This document shows, piece by piece, positions 38,952 to 46,153 of a stretch of DNA of 46,153 nt. Position numbers and translations under genes: made by a program. Each line of letters starts with the position of its first letter. The first letter of the stretch is position 1. The notes under the pieces are model-generated. The model saw only the letters and a list, made by a program, of their open reading frames with translations, was not told the origin of the DNA and did not search any database. Where the stretch lies: positions 1 through 46,153 of the forward strand of contig CAZOVK010000009.1 of NCBI GenBank assembly GCA_964583165.1, in the 5' to 3' direction. The stretch is from CAZOVK01 sp964583165 (GTDB lineage: Bacteria > Bacillota > Clostridia > Lachnospirales > WRAX01).

Positions 38952-40034
38952 GTGTGGGATTTGTTTGTAATCTTGTTTGTGCTGGTTGTCGCGGCGTTTC
39001 TTCTGGAGCGTTTTAGCCTTGAACACGCGCTTGACGGCGTTACTTATGATACGAAAACATTGCGGCGGCTTGTTGAACCCGATGAGGACTTCGGCGTTGA
39101 AACTGTGCTGGAGAACAAAAGCCGTATGCCGCGTATGTACATTAAAATGCGCGAAACCGTGCCCATTGAGTTCGCACCCATCGGAAGTGTTGAATCGGAG
39201 GGCACGAGCCATACGAAGTATCTCGTGAGTACGGTATACTTAATGCCACGCCAGCGGCTCGTTCGGACGGTTCGCGGGACTTTGCCTACACGCGGGCGTT
39301 ATTTCTTTACGGGCGCAAGCCTTTTGGGCGGAGATTTTCTTGGGCTGTCTGACAAAGAAGAGCAAGTACAGCTCATGAAAGAGATTGTTGTCGCGCCGAG
39401 GCCGATACCCACTGAAAATTTGGACAAGCTGTTTGGCAGTTTCATTGGCGATATCAGCGTGAATCGTTTCATACACGAAGACCCCGTTTTGACCCTCGGT
39501 TTTCGTGAATACACGGGCGCTGAACCCATGCGCGCGATAAGCTGGACACAGACGGCGCGACTGAATCGACTCATGGTCAAGAATTATGACCATACGATTG
39601 ATATGTCTGTGACTGTCATTTTGAACGCGTCGTATGACGGCGAATCGGAGAATCGCGCAGAGTGCCTCGAGTGGGTGTATTCGGCGGCGCGGTCGGTTTG
39701 TCAGAAGCTCGAAGACTTGGGGATTCCGTACTGTTTGCTGACGAATGTTGACACTTATGGTAGCTCGGGGCGACAACACACAATACCTTCAGGCCTTGGG
39801 AATGACCATTTCCTTGGTATCCTTGAATTGCTTGGTCGCGCTTCATACTTCATAGCCGAAAGCTTTGACGGTCTTATCGAACGTGCCGCCAACCGCGCCG
39901 AACAAGGGCGGGCACATATACTTGTTACCCCGCCGCTCAAAGATGATGCGGGGCTTACTCTCATGAAAATCAAACGGCGCACGGGCAGTGAACTCATGAT
40001 TTTCGACTTGAAAAAGGCAGGTGACAGCGAATGA
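38952..40034 (+). CDS. DUF58 protein (MoxR partner)
   Basis: 360 residues. N-terminal hydrophobic segment (about 3-18) anchors it to the membrane; the DUF58 signature REYTGAEPMRAISWTQTAR is near residue 190, followed by a vWA-like segment (MSVTVILNAS; acidic side chains poorly conserved). Together with MoxR it forms a widely conserved but poorly understood membrane-associated system. The start is uncertain: GTG 38952 gives the hydrophobic N-terminus, but TTG 38961, 7 bases after TGGGGTG, is an alternative that removes only three residues. The stop overlaps the next start by 4 bases (ATGA). Confidence 0.9.
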   Translation: MWDLFVILFVLVVAAFLLERFSLEHALDGVTYDTKTLRRLVEPDEDFGVETVLENKSRMPRMYIKMRETVPIEFAPIGSVESEGTSHTKYLVSTVYLMPRQRLVRTVRGTLPTRGRYFFTGASLLGGDFLGLSDKEEQVQLMKEIVVAPRPIPTENLDKLFGSFIGDISVNRFIHEDPVLTLGFREYTGAEPMRAISWTQTARLNRLMVKNYDHTIDMSVTVILNASYDGESENRAECLEWVYSAARSVCQKLEDLGIPYCLLTNVDTYGSSGRQHTIPSGLGNDHFLGILELLGRASYFIAESFDGLIERAANRAEQGRAHILVTPPLKDDAGLTLMKIKRRTGSELMIFDLKKAGDSE

Positions 40035-41233
40035 GTATACTCATCTTCATGCGCGTTCTGACCGACTGTGCGCTTTATCTGTCTATCGCGAATTTTGTGG
40101 CGGGTTACATGTTCAGCGGCGGCGACAGTAGCTTCTTGCCTATCGTGATTCTGTCGTTTATACCCGTTATTTCGGCGTTCTTCCGTGGCAAACCCCAAAG
40201 GTATGTGCCGCTTCTGGCGCTTGTTTCACTCTTTTTCTTCATTAAAACGGTGCCTGTCGCGGTTATGTATTTGTTGTTAAGCGGTTATATAGTCATGCTT
40301 GTTAAAACGGAAAACTACTACACAGTCATTGACTACCGTGACAGAATGACGAAATCGTTGCGTTTTATATTCATTGTACCCGCATTGGCGTTGATTTCTC
40401 AGACCAGCCAGGTTTATATGCAACTCTGTTTGATATATCTATTGACCTACCTTGTCGGTGGCGTGCTTCTGCTTAGAATCGCGCGGCATAATGTGGATAC
40501 GCTGAAAAGCCCGCGTTTTCTCGTGTTGAATACGCTGTTTGTGGGCTTGTGGCTTGGTGTTTGCCTGTTTTTGTCCACTCCCGAGGCCTTTAAGGTTCTT
40601 ATGGACGTGATGGGCGGCTTGTATCAGAATGTGATTATGCCGATTCTTATGCTTTTCGTGTATATCGCAATGGGTCTTGCGTGGCTCATTGAAAGGCTAA
40701 TCAATTTATGGTCTGGTGACGGTGAGGCCTTCACTCGCTTGTTTGAGGGCGATATAGGTAAAGCCGATGATACACTGGATTATATTTACCAAGGCGAGGC
40801 GAACCCTTATTTACTTGCTGTTCTCACGGTAATAGGAATAGCTATTTTGGTTTTCTTGTCTATCAAGTTATATCGTTGGCTGATGAGAAATTCAGGCAAA
40901 ATCAAAGAGGTTATTGGCGTTGCCGAATCGCGTGAATTTATTTCTTCATCAGATGCGAAGCCCGATAGACTCTCTATTCTGACGGGTGACTTACGTGACA
41001 AAATTCGGCGTGAGTATCGGAAGTTTCTGAAATTGTGTGAGAAATCGGGAGCGGGTTATAATGGGTATGATACCACGCGCGAAGTTCAAAGCGCCAACCG
41101 CGCGTTCTTTGACGAGGCTCCCATGACGGAATTGCGCGAAAGCTATATAATCGCGCGGTACAGCGGTCATAACCCGACTAAAGAGCAGATGGAGGCCGCC
41201 GTTGATGCCGTCAAGCGCATTAAAAAGGGTTGA
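40031..41233 (+). CDS. Polytopic membrane protein with C-terminal DUF4129-like domain
   Basis: 400 residues. About eight transmembrane segments between residues 5 and 290 and a cytoplasmic or extracytoplasmic C-terminal ~100 residues resembling DUF4129 (REYRKFLKLCEKSG, then DTTREVQSANR and ARYSGHNPTKEQ). Proteins of this type normally carry a transglutaminase-like domain between the two parts; here that domain is absent, and its usual Cys-His-Asp triad is not seen. Third gene of MoxR-DUF58-DUF4129, overlapping DUF58 by 4 bases. The psuK promoter starts inside its last codon. Confidence 0.85.
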   Translation: MSILIFMRVLTDCALYLSIANFVAGYMFSGGDSSFLPIVILSFIPVISAFFRGKPQRYVPLLALVSLFFFIKTVPVAVMYLLLSGYIVMLVKTENYYTVIDYRDRMTKSLRFIFIVPALALISQTSQVYMQLCLIYLLTYLVGGVLLLRIARHNVDTLKSPRFLVLNTLFVGLWLGVCLFLSTPEAFKVLMDVMGGLYQNVIMPILMLFVYIAMGLAWLIERLINLWSGDGEAFTRLFEGDIGKADDTLDYIYQGEANPYLLAVLTVIGIAILVFLSIKLYRWLMRNSGKIKEVIGVAESREFISSSDAKPDRLSILTGDLRDKIRREYRKFLKLCEKSGAGYNGYDTTREVQSANRAFFDEAPMTELRESYIIARYSGHNPTKEQMEAAVDAVKRIKKG

Positions 41234-41258
41234 CAGACTCGAAATTTTATACTATACT
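41230..41258 (+). promoter_or_regulatory. Promoter of psuK-psuG
   Basis: -35 TTGACA (41230-41235, overlapping the stop of the preceding gene), 17-base spacer, -10 TATACT (41253-41258). Confidence 0.85.
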
Positions 41259-41265
41259 AAACATA

Positions 41266-41282
41266 TGCTTATAACATAAGCA
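41266..41282. promoter_or_regulatory. Candidate operator at the psuK transcription start
   Basis: TGCTTAT-AAC-ATAAGCA, a perfect 7-bp inverted repeat with 3-base centre, located just after the -10 where the transcript would begin. It is well placed for repression, possibly by the HTH domain of PsuK itself. Confidence 0.5.
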
Positions 41283-41305
41283 ATTATATTGGTAGCGGGT
41301 GGATA

Positions 41306-42403
41306 ATGACCGAGAGGGAGAACGAAGTACTTGAAATCATCAAAAAGAATCCGCTTATCGGGCAGGCAGAAATAGCGCGAGAGTTGGGCATAACGCGTTC
41401 GTCGGCGGCCGTGCATATCGCCAGCTTGACGAAGAAGGGTTACATTGTCGGGCGCGGTTATGTTATCGCCGAGGGCGACTGTGTTGTGGGCGTGGGCGCG
41501 GCGAATGTGGATGTTCATGGGCGCAGCCGAAACCCGATAATCCTTCGCGATTCTAACCCCGGTCATATGAACAGCTCTGTTGGCGGAGTAACGCGCAACA
41601 TACTGGACAACCTTTCGCGGTTAGGCGTGAAAACCAAGCTAATTACAGCTGTGGGCGACGATGTATACGCTGACAAAATTCGCTCAGACAGCTTTGCGGC
41701 AGGCATTGACGTGACAAATTTTCTAACCGTGAACGGTAACCCGTCCTCAACGTATCTGTCTATTTTGGACACGAATGGTGACATGGCGGTTGCGCTGTCC
41801 GATATGTCCATCATGCAAAACATCATGCCTGAGTTTTTACGTTCGAAAAGCTCGGTTGTACAGAGCGCAAAGGTCATTGTCTGTGACCCGAGTTTGCCAC
41901 CAGACAGTATGGAGTATCTGCTGACGGTTGTGGCCGCTAACAAGCCTGTTTTTGTTGACCCCGTTTCAACGAGTTACGCTAGGACGATAAAACATCTCAT
42001 CAAGCACTACCACACAATCAAACCTAACAAAATGGAGCTTTCTGAGCTGACGGACAGCCCCGCCGATACATTCGCGGAGGTTGAGAGAGCTTCGGAGATA
42101 TTGCTGGATAAGGGCTGTAAACGCGTTGTTGTGACGCTGGGCGAGGAAGGCTGTTATCTCGCTGATTCTGACGGCGTTCGTATGAAAAAGAGTTTGAAGC
42201 CGCTTCAGAACATGGCGAACGCGACAGGTGCCGGCGACAGTTTCACAGCGGGTTTAGTTTACGGCTTCATAAACGGTTTGGGCGTTGAGAGCACACTCGA
42301 AATCGCGCTCGCCTGCGGCATAATCGCTATCATGAGCGAATCAACAATAAATCCGCGTATGTCGCCGGAACTTGTAGAGAGAATAATCAGAGAACACGAA
42401 TAA
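41306..42403 (+). CDS. psuK: Pseudouridine kinase with N-terminal winged helix
   Basis: 365 residues. Residues 1-55 form a winged helix-turn-helix (ENEVLEIIKKNP, with QAEIARELGITRSSAAVHI); the remainder is a PfkB-family kinase with GGVTRNILDNLSRLG and catalytic ATGAGDSFTAG near 310. Phosphorylates pseudouridine to pseudouridine-5'-phosphate, which the next gene (PsuG, 10 bases on) splits to uracil and ribose-5-phosphate. The assignment to pseudouridine rests on adjacency and the combined architecture seen in PsuK/YeiC-type kinases. The fused DNA-binding domain suggests that the kinase also regulates its own operon, and a palindrome lies at the promoter. Confidence 0.92.
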   Translation: MTERENEVLEIIKKNPLIGQAEIARELGITRSSAAVHIASLTKKGYIVGRGYVIAEGDCVVGVGAANVDVHGRSRNPIILRDSNPGHMNSSVGGVTRNILDNLSRLGVKTKLITAVGDDVYADKIRSDSFAAGIDVTNFLTVNGNPSSTYLSILDTNGDMAVALSDMSIMQNIMPEFLRSKSSVVQSAKVIVCDPSLPPDSMEYLLTVVAANKPVFVDPVSTSYARTIKHLIKHYHTIKPNKMELSELTDSPADTFAEVERASEILLDKGCKRVVVTLGEEGCYLADSDGVRMKKSLKPLQNMANATGAGDSFTAGLVYGFINGLGVESTLEIALACGIIAIMSESTINPRMSPELVERIIREHE

Positions 42404-42413
42404 GGAGAAAAAC

Positions 42414-43331
42414 ATGGGATTTGAAAAGTATCTGGATATTTCCCCGGAAATCAAAGAAGCACTGGCTTCGGGTAAGCCCGTTGTCGCGCTAGAATCTACC
42501 ATTTTGAGTCACGGTATGCCCTACCCTCAAAATATGGATTTCGCGGCGAAGGTCGAAGAAATTGTAAGGGCAGAGGGCGCAATCCCCGCGACGACAGCTA
42601 TAATCGGCGGGAAGCTCAAGGTCGGGCTTACAAAAGACGAACTGATGATGATGTGTAACCCCGAGAATATCGGCAAGGTATCTCGTCGTGACGTTGCTAC
42701 TTATCTAGCGACAGGTAAAACGGGTGCAACGACTGTTGCCACAACGATGATGTTGGCGGCTTATGCGGGTATTAAGGTGTTCGCCACTGGTGGTATCGGT
42801 GGCGTTCATCGCGGTGGCGCTGATACGTTTGACATATCGGCTGACCTGCAAGAACTGGCGCAAACCCCAGTTGCCGTTGTCTGTGCGGGCGCGAAATCTC
42901 TTTTAGACTTGCCGTTGACGCTTGAATACCTTGAAACAATGGGTGTTCCTGTTCTCGGTTACCAGACAAACGACTTCCCCGCGTTCTATTGTCGCACAAG
43001 CGGGCTAAAGGTTGACCACAACGCAAAAGACGCGACCGAAATCGCTAAAATCTGTTACACAAAATGGGATTTAGGGCTTAAAGGCGGTACGGTCATCTGC
43101 AACCCGATACCCGAAGCCTTCGCGCTCAACTATGACGAGATGGAAGCCGTAATCCTCGCGGCACTGGAAGATGCGAACAAAAACGGCATAAAGGGCAAAG
43201 ACACAACGCCTTTCTTGCTCTCGCGCATCAAAGAGATGACACAGGGCGTGTCGTTCGCCAGCAACCTCGAACTGGCATACAACAACGCACGTGTGGCCTC
43301 AAAAGTGGCTGTTGAATTCACGAAATTATAA
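42414..43331 (+). CDS. psuG: Pseudouridine-5'-phosphate glycosidase
   Basis: 305 residues, full length. Breaks the C-C glycosidic bond of pseudouridine-5'-phosphate to uracil and ribose-5-phosphate (Mn-dependent). Highly characteristic segments are VALESTILSHGMPYPQN near the N-terminus, ATGGIGGVHRGG in the centre, CAGAKSLLDLP..LE.L and NPIPEAFAL near residue 230. AAGGAG precedes ATG 42414. Second gene of psuK-psuG, closed by a GC-rich terminator. Confidence 0.97.
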   Translation: MGFEKYLDISPEIKEALASGKPVVALESTILSHGMPYPQNMDFAAKVEEIVRAEGAIPATTAIIGGKLKVGLTKDELMMMCNPENIGKVSRRDVATYLATGKTGATTVATTMMLAAYAGIKVFATGGIGGVHRGGADTFDISADLQELAQTPVAVVCAGAKSLLDLPLTLEYLETMGVPVLGYQTNDFPAFYCRTSGLKVDHNAKDATEIAKICYTKWDLGLKGGTVICNPIPEAFALNYDEMEAVILAALEDANKNGIKGKDTTPFLLSRIKEMTQGVSFASNLELAYNNARVASKVAVEFTKL

Positions 43332-43336
43332 AACGA

Positions 43337-43367
43337 GGCGGCGCAAATCGCGCCGCCCCTTTTATTT
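43337..43367 (+). terminator. Terminator of psuK-psuG
   Basis: 8-bp stem GGCGGCGC/GCGCCGCC (43337-43344, 43350-43357) followed by CCTTTTATTT. Confidence 0.85.
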
Positions 43368-43393
43368 CTTTGATTCCCTCCAATGGGAATTAC

Positions 43394-43618
43394 TTATTTA
43401 GGCAAATTGCCGCCTGCCATCTGTCTTTCTTGCGCTTCAATCATCTTCTTGACCATGTAACCGCCTACATAACCGTTCTGAGCGCTTGTGAGGTCGCCGT
43501 TGTAACCTTGCTTAAGAGGCACGCCGATTTCGTTAGCTACTTCATACTTGAACTGGTTGAGTGCTTCACGTGCTTCGGGAACTGCCTTTCTGTTCGATGA
43601 AGAATTGTTGTTGCTCAT
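43394..43618 (-). CDS. Alpha/beta-type small acid-soluble spore protein
   Basis: 74 residues. DNA-coating protein of the dormant spore. The germination-protease site lies in YEVANEIG, followed by the conserved GDLTSAQNGYVGGYMVKKMIE DNA-binding helix-turn region (positions ~41-61). Strong RBS AGGAGG. A candidate forespore (sigma-G-like) promoter at 43683-43711 fits its expected timing. Marks the organism as a spore-former. Confidence 0.95.
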   Translation of the reverse strand: MSNNNSSSNRKAVPEAREALNQFKYEVANEIGVPLKQGYNGDLTSAQNGYVGGYMVKKMIEAQERQMAGGNLPK

Positions 43619-43682
43619 ATTTATTTCCTCCTAATATTCGTTGTTAGTGCAACCCGCGTTTTTTGCGCGGTGTTACAATAGG

Positions 43683-43711
43683 TATTATGTGCTGACAGGC
43701 GGTAAATAAAC
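43683..43711 (-). promoter_or_regulatory. Candidate forespore-specific promoter of the SASP gene
   Basis: Minus strand -35 GTTTA (43711-43707), 17-base spacer, -10 CATAATA (43689-43683), which fits the sigma-G/F-type CATnnTA box rather than sigma-A. Confidence 0.5.
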
Positions 43712-43836
43712 AGGTAAATTCTAATGTTTTTGTAAAATTTTTAGCGAATCAATTCGATATATAAGCAGTGGCGTATTAAGAATAGTTTTTTGGACAGAAC
43801 TATTGTTTATTTTATGGATTTGTGAGATGATTTTGT

Positions 43837-44919
43837 ATGGAAATATACACCAAATACGGGACTATCAAGGTGTTCGCGCTAACCCTTGAAGATATGGCAA
43901 TGGCGCAGATTACACAATTCGCGAACTCACCGCTTGGTGAAAACGCGAATATAAGGATAATGCCTGATGCACACGCAGGCAAGGGTTGTGTTATAGGTAC
44001 GACCATGTTAATAACCGACAAGGTTTGCCCGAATCTTGTCGGCGTTGATATAGGTTGCGGCGTAACGCTCGCACAAACGGATATTGATTTCGCTTCGCGC
44101 CTTAAAGAGCTGGACGAGGTAATTCGTGACCATGTGCCGTATGGCGTTAAGAAACAGAAATTTTATGTCGAGTATGATTTTTCTAACATGTGGTGTTGGG
44201 AACAATTAAATGAGAATGTGCGCCAAATGTCACAGTATTCTCTCGGTACACTCGGCGGCGGAAACCACTTTATTGAAGCCTATGACGGCGGCTATATCGC
44301 GATTCACAGCGGAAGCCGTTCTGTTGGCGAGGGCGTGGCGCGTGTTTACCAAAAATTGGCGCAAGATGCGCGGACGGATGCCACGCTCGACAGCGATTTG
44401 TCTTATCTACAAGGTTACGCCATGGAACACTACTTGCGTGACATGAAAATCGTTCAACAGTTCGCAAAAGATAATCGCGCAGCCATGCTTCGGCGCATTG
44501 TTAAGCACTTAGGCGGCAATGTGGTGGATGTGATTGAATCCACACACAACTATATAGACACCGAACGCCGAATCTTGCGCAAGGGGGCTATTTCAGCGAA
44601 TGTCGGTGAACGTATGGTTATTCCGCTGAATATGCGTGACGGCATTCTCATTTGTGAGGGCAAGGGCAACGCGGACTGGAATTACTCCGCGCCGCACGGA
44701 GCAGGACGGCTATATTCACGCACGACTGCAAAAGAGTTGTTTACACTGGAAGAATACGAAGAAGCAATGACCGGGATTTTCAGCACGTGCATAAGCCGCG
44801 GCACCCTTGATGAAGCCCCGTTTGTCTATAAAGACTGGGAAGAAATCGCGCTGTGTATAGAACCGACAGCCGAGATAGTTGAGCGGCTAATACCGATCTA
44901 TAACTTCAAAGCAAGCTAA
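43837..44919 (+). CDS. rtcB: RtcB-family RNA ligase
   Basis: 360 residues, a short-form RtcB. Joins 2',3'-cyclic phosphate or 3'-phosphate ends to 5'-OH RNA using GTP and Mn. Characteristic segments: MPDAHAGKG near the N-terminus, VGVDIGCGV with the metal-ligand Cys, LGGGNHFIE, HSGSRSVG and SAPHGAGR, whose His is guanylylated. No archease or regulator gene adjoins. The ribosome binding site is weak (GTGAGATG). A terminator follows directly. Confidence 0.94.
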   Translation: MEIYTKYGTIKVFALTLEDMAMAQITQFANSPLGENANIRIMPDAHAGKGCVIGTTMLITDKVCPNLVGVDIGCGVTLAQTDIDFASRLKELDEVIRDHVPYGVKKQKFYVEYDFSNMWCWEQLNENVRQMSQYSLGTLGGGNHFIEAYDGGYIAIHSGSRSVGEGVARVYQKLAQDARTDATLDSDLSYLQGYAMEHYLRDMKIVQQFAKDNRAAMLRRIVKHLGGNVVDVIESTHNYIDTERRILRKGAISANVGERMVIPLNMRDGILICEGKGNADWNYSAPHGAGRLYSRTTAKELFTLEEYEEAMTGIFSTCISRGTLDEAPFVYKDWEEIALCIEPTAEIVERLIPIYNFKAS

Positions 44920-44920
44920 C

Positions 44921-44947
44921 AAAAAGGGCGGGTTAACCCGCCCTTTT
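44921..44947. terminator. Bidirectional terminator between rtcB and pnp
   Basis: AAAAGGGCGGG-TTAA-CCCGCCCTTTT, 11-bp perfect stem with A/T-tracts on both sides; serves both convergent genes. Confidence 0.92.
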
Positions 44948-44950
44948 ATA

Positions 44951-46153
44951 TTACTGTAACGTAGCCTTGTGTGACAGGCGGATTTTGCCGCCCTCGTCAA
45001 TGCCCAGCACTTTAACCTGTATAATATCGCCCATCTTCACAACGTCTTCCGTTGCGCGGACGCGCTCTTTCGCCAGTTCAGAAATGTGGCAAAGCCCTTC
45101 TTTATCGGGAGCGATTTCAACGAAACAACCGAAAGTCTTGATGCCCGTGACCTTGCCTGTGTAAATGCGCCCGACTTCGGGGTCTTCGGCAATACACTTA
45201 ATCATGTCAATGGCCTTGTTGAGCTGTTCTGACGTTTGAGCCGCAATAAAGATGTGCCCGTCGTCTTGCGTGTCTATCTTTGAAACGCCCGATTCGTCGA
45301 TAATGCGGTTAATCGTCTTGCCGCGTGAGCCAATAATGTCGGCAAGTTTGTCAGGGTTAATCTGAACAAAGCCAATCTTGGGCGCGTAAGGTGATAATTC
45401 GGAGCGAACCTCAGCGATAGCTTCTTTCATAACGCCGTCAAGGATTTCAAGACGCGCAACGCGTGTGCGTTCGAGGCTTTGGCGTATGATTTCCGGTGTT
45501 AAGCCGTCAATCTTGATGTCCATCTGAATAGCCGTGATACCTTGATGAGTACCCGCGACCTTGAAGTCCATATCGCCGAAGAAGTCTTCAATACCTTGGA
45601 TGTCTGTGAGCAGAACGAAGTCGTCACTGTCTTTAGCCGTCACCAACCCTACGGAAATACCCGCGACAGGCCGTTTAATCGGCACGCCCGCCGCCATAAG
45701 CGACAATGTACTGGCGCAAACACTGGCTTGCGAAGTTGAACCGTTAGAAGACAGAACCTCCGAAACCAGACGAATAGCATACGGGAACTCAGATTCAGGC
45801 GGGATAACGGGCAGTAATGCACGTTCAGCCAGAGCCCCATGACCGATTTCACGACGACCGGGCCCCCTACTCGGCTTCGTTTCGCCGACAGAGTAACTCG
45901 GGAAGTTATAATGGTGCATATAACGCTTGGTTTCTTCGGATTCGTCAAGCCCGTCAAGGCGTTGAGCTTCACCGACAGAACCCAGTGTAGTAATGGTCAA
46001 AACCTGTGTCTGACCGCGTGAGAATATCGCTGAACCGTGTGTACGCGGCAAAATATCCACTTCGGCGGTCAATTTTCTGATTTCGAATGGATTGCGTCCG
46101 TCTGGGCGCTTGTGTTCGTTGAAAATCATACGGCGAACCGTTTCTTTTTCATA
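44951..46153 (-). CDS. pnp: Polyribonucleotide nucleotidyltransferase, C-terminal part (5' end outside window)
   Basis: C-terminal 400 residues of PNPase, the phosphorolytic 3'-5' exoribonuclease; the N-terminal half lies beyond the right edge. Visible are the second RNase PH domain with the catalytic GIEDFFGDMDFKVAGT segment (two Asp of the active site), the KH domain with IIGSRGKTINRI and the S1 domain (GKVTGIKTFGCFVEI to IRLSHKA). It ends almost at once after S1, without the acidic tail seen in many Bacillota homologues. Reading frame continues through 46153, so the Met at 46129 is internal. Confidence 0.96.
   Translation of the reverse strand, partial: YEKETVRRMIFNEHKRPDGRNPFEIRKLTAEVDILPRTHGSAIFSRGQTQVLTITTLGSVGEAQRLDGLDESEETKRYMHHYNFPSYSVGETKPSRGPGRREIGHGALAERALLPVIPPESEFPYAIRLVSEVLSSNGSTSQASVCASTLSLMAAGVPIKRPVAGISVGLVTAKDSDDFVLLTDIQGIEDFFGDMDFKVAGTHQGITAIQMDIKIDGLTPEIIRQSLERTRVARLEILDGVMKEAIAEVRSELSPYAPKIGFVQINPDKLADIIGSRGKTINRIIDESGVSKIDTQDDGHIFIAAQTSEQLNKAIDMIKCIAEDPEVGRIYTGKVTGIKTFGCFVEIAPDKEGLCHISELAKERVRATEDVVKMGDIIQVKVLGIDEGGKIRLSHKATLQ

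Noticed and set aside
43373..43390. ATTCCC/GGGAAT hairpin as the SASP terminator
   Set aside because: Only a 6-bp stem with no T-tract on the minus strand; too weak to call.
1..46153. CRISPR array, prophage, transposon or plasmid genes
   Set aside because: No regularly spaced repeats, integrase, transposase, capsid or replication genes were seen and composition is uniform.

Overview
The window reads as a chromosomal segment of a strictly anaerobic, spore-forming member of the Bacillota, probably class Clostridia. The evidence is an alpha/beta-type small acid-soluble spore protein, GGAGG-type ribosome binding sites, sigma-A promoters with 17-bp spacers, a tungsten/molybdenum aldehyde:ferredoxin oxidoreductase and a selenocysteine tRNA. 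Base composition looks close to 50% G+C by eye and is even throughout. I see no prophage, transposase, CRISPR array or integrase. Assignment below class level is not possible from what I can see.

Layout. 1-9.6 kb: tail of an ABC exporter, an alpha/beta hydrolase, a stand-alone pyruvate-kinase C-terminal domain protein, a Cys/Met-metabolism PLP enzyme, an 1155-residue fusion that joins a ClpA/B-like half to an FtsH-like AAA+ metalloprotease half, cardiolipin synthase and a convergent methyltransferase. 9.6-11.4 kb: GNAT acetyltransferase with an unusual start and a leader bounded by a promoter and a terminator, then peptide deformylase directly behind tRNA-Gly. 11.4-20.2 kb: a divergent catabolic locus. 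Seven leftward genes encode a three-flavoprotein/iron-sulfur amino-acid dehydrogenase of the HcnABC type, an aldehyde:ferredoxin oxidoreductase, a MoaD-like sulfur carrier and a DapA-family enzyme. Three rightward genes encode a GntR/FCD regulator, a proline-racemase-family enzyme and a small membrane protein. 20.2-25 kb: small membrane/secreted proteins of unknown function, tRNA-Sec and two divergent MerR-family regulators. 25-34.7 kb: a hexuronate pathway (UxuA, fructuronate-reductase-type SDR, KDPG aldolase, KDG kinase) divergent from an AraC regulator, GH2 and GH3 glycosidases and a HAD protein. 34.7-46.2 kb: RecQ, tRNA-Pro, a HAD protein, a MoxR/DUF58/DUF4129 locus, pseudouridine kinase and glycosidase, SASP, RtcB and the C-terminal half of PNPase.

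How the genes may work together. The most interesting reading is that the 11.4-20.2 kb locus encodes a complete anaerobic route from trans-4-hydroxy-L-proline to 2-oxoglutarate: epimerase, D-hydroxyproline dehydrogenase complex, pyrroline-4-hydroxy-2-carboxylate deaminase (DapA family), then oxidation of 2-oxoglutarate semialdehyde by the aldehyde:ferredoxin oxidoreductase in place of the usual NAD(P) aldehyde dehydrogenase. A palindromic operator lies symmetrically between the two divergent promoters. The second notable item is the Clp-N/AAA+/pseudo-receiver/AAA+/M41 fusion, which lacks FtsH's membrane anchors. The 25-34.7 kb locus looks like uptake-independent processing of a glycoside followed by hexuronate breakdown to KDPG and on to pyruvate and glyceraldehyde-3-phosphate. 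The uronate isomerase and a transporter are not in the window.
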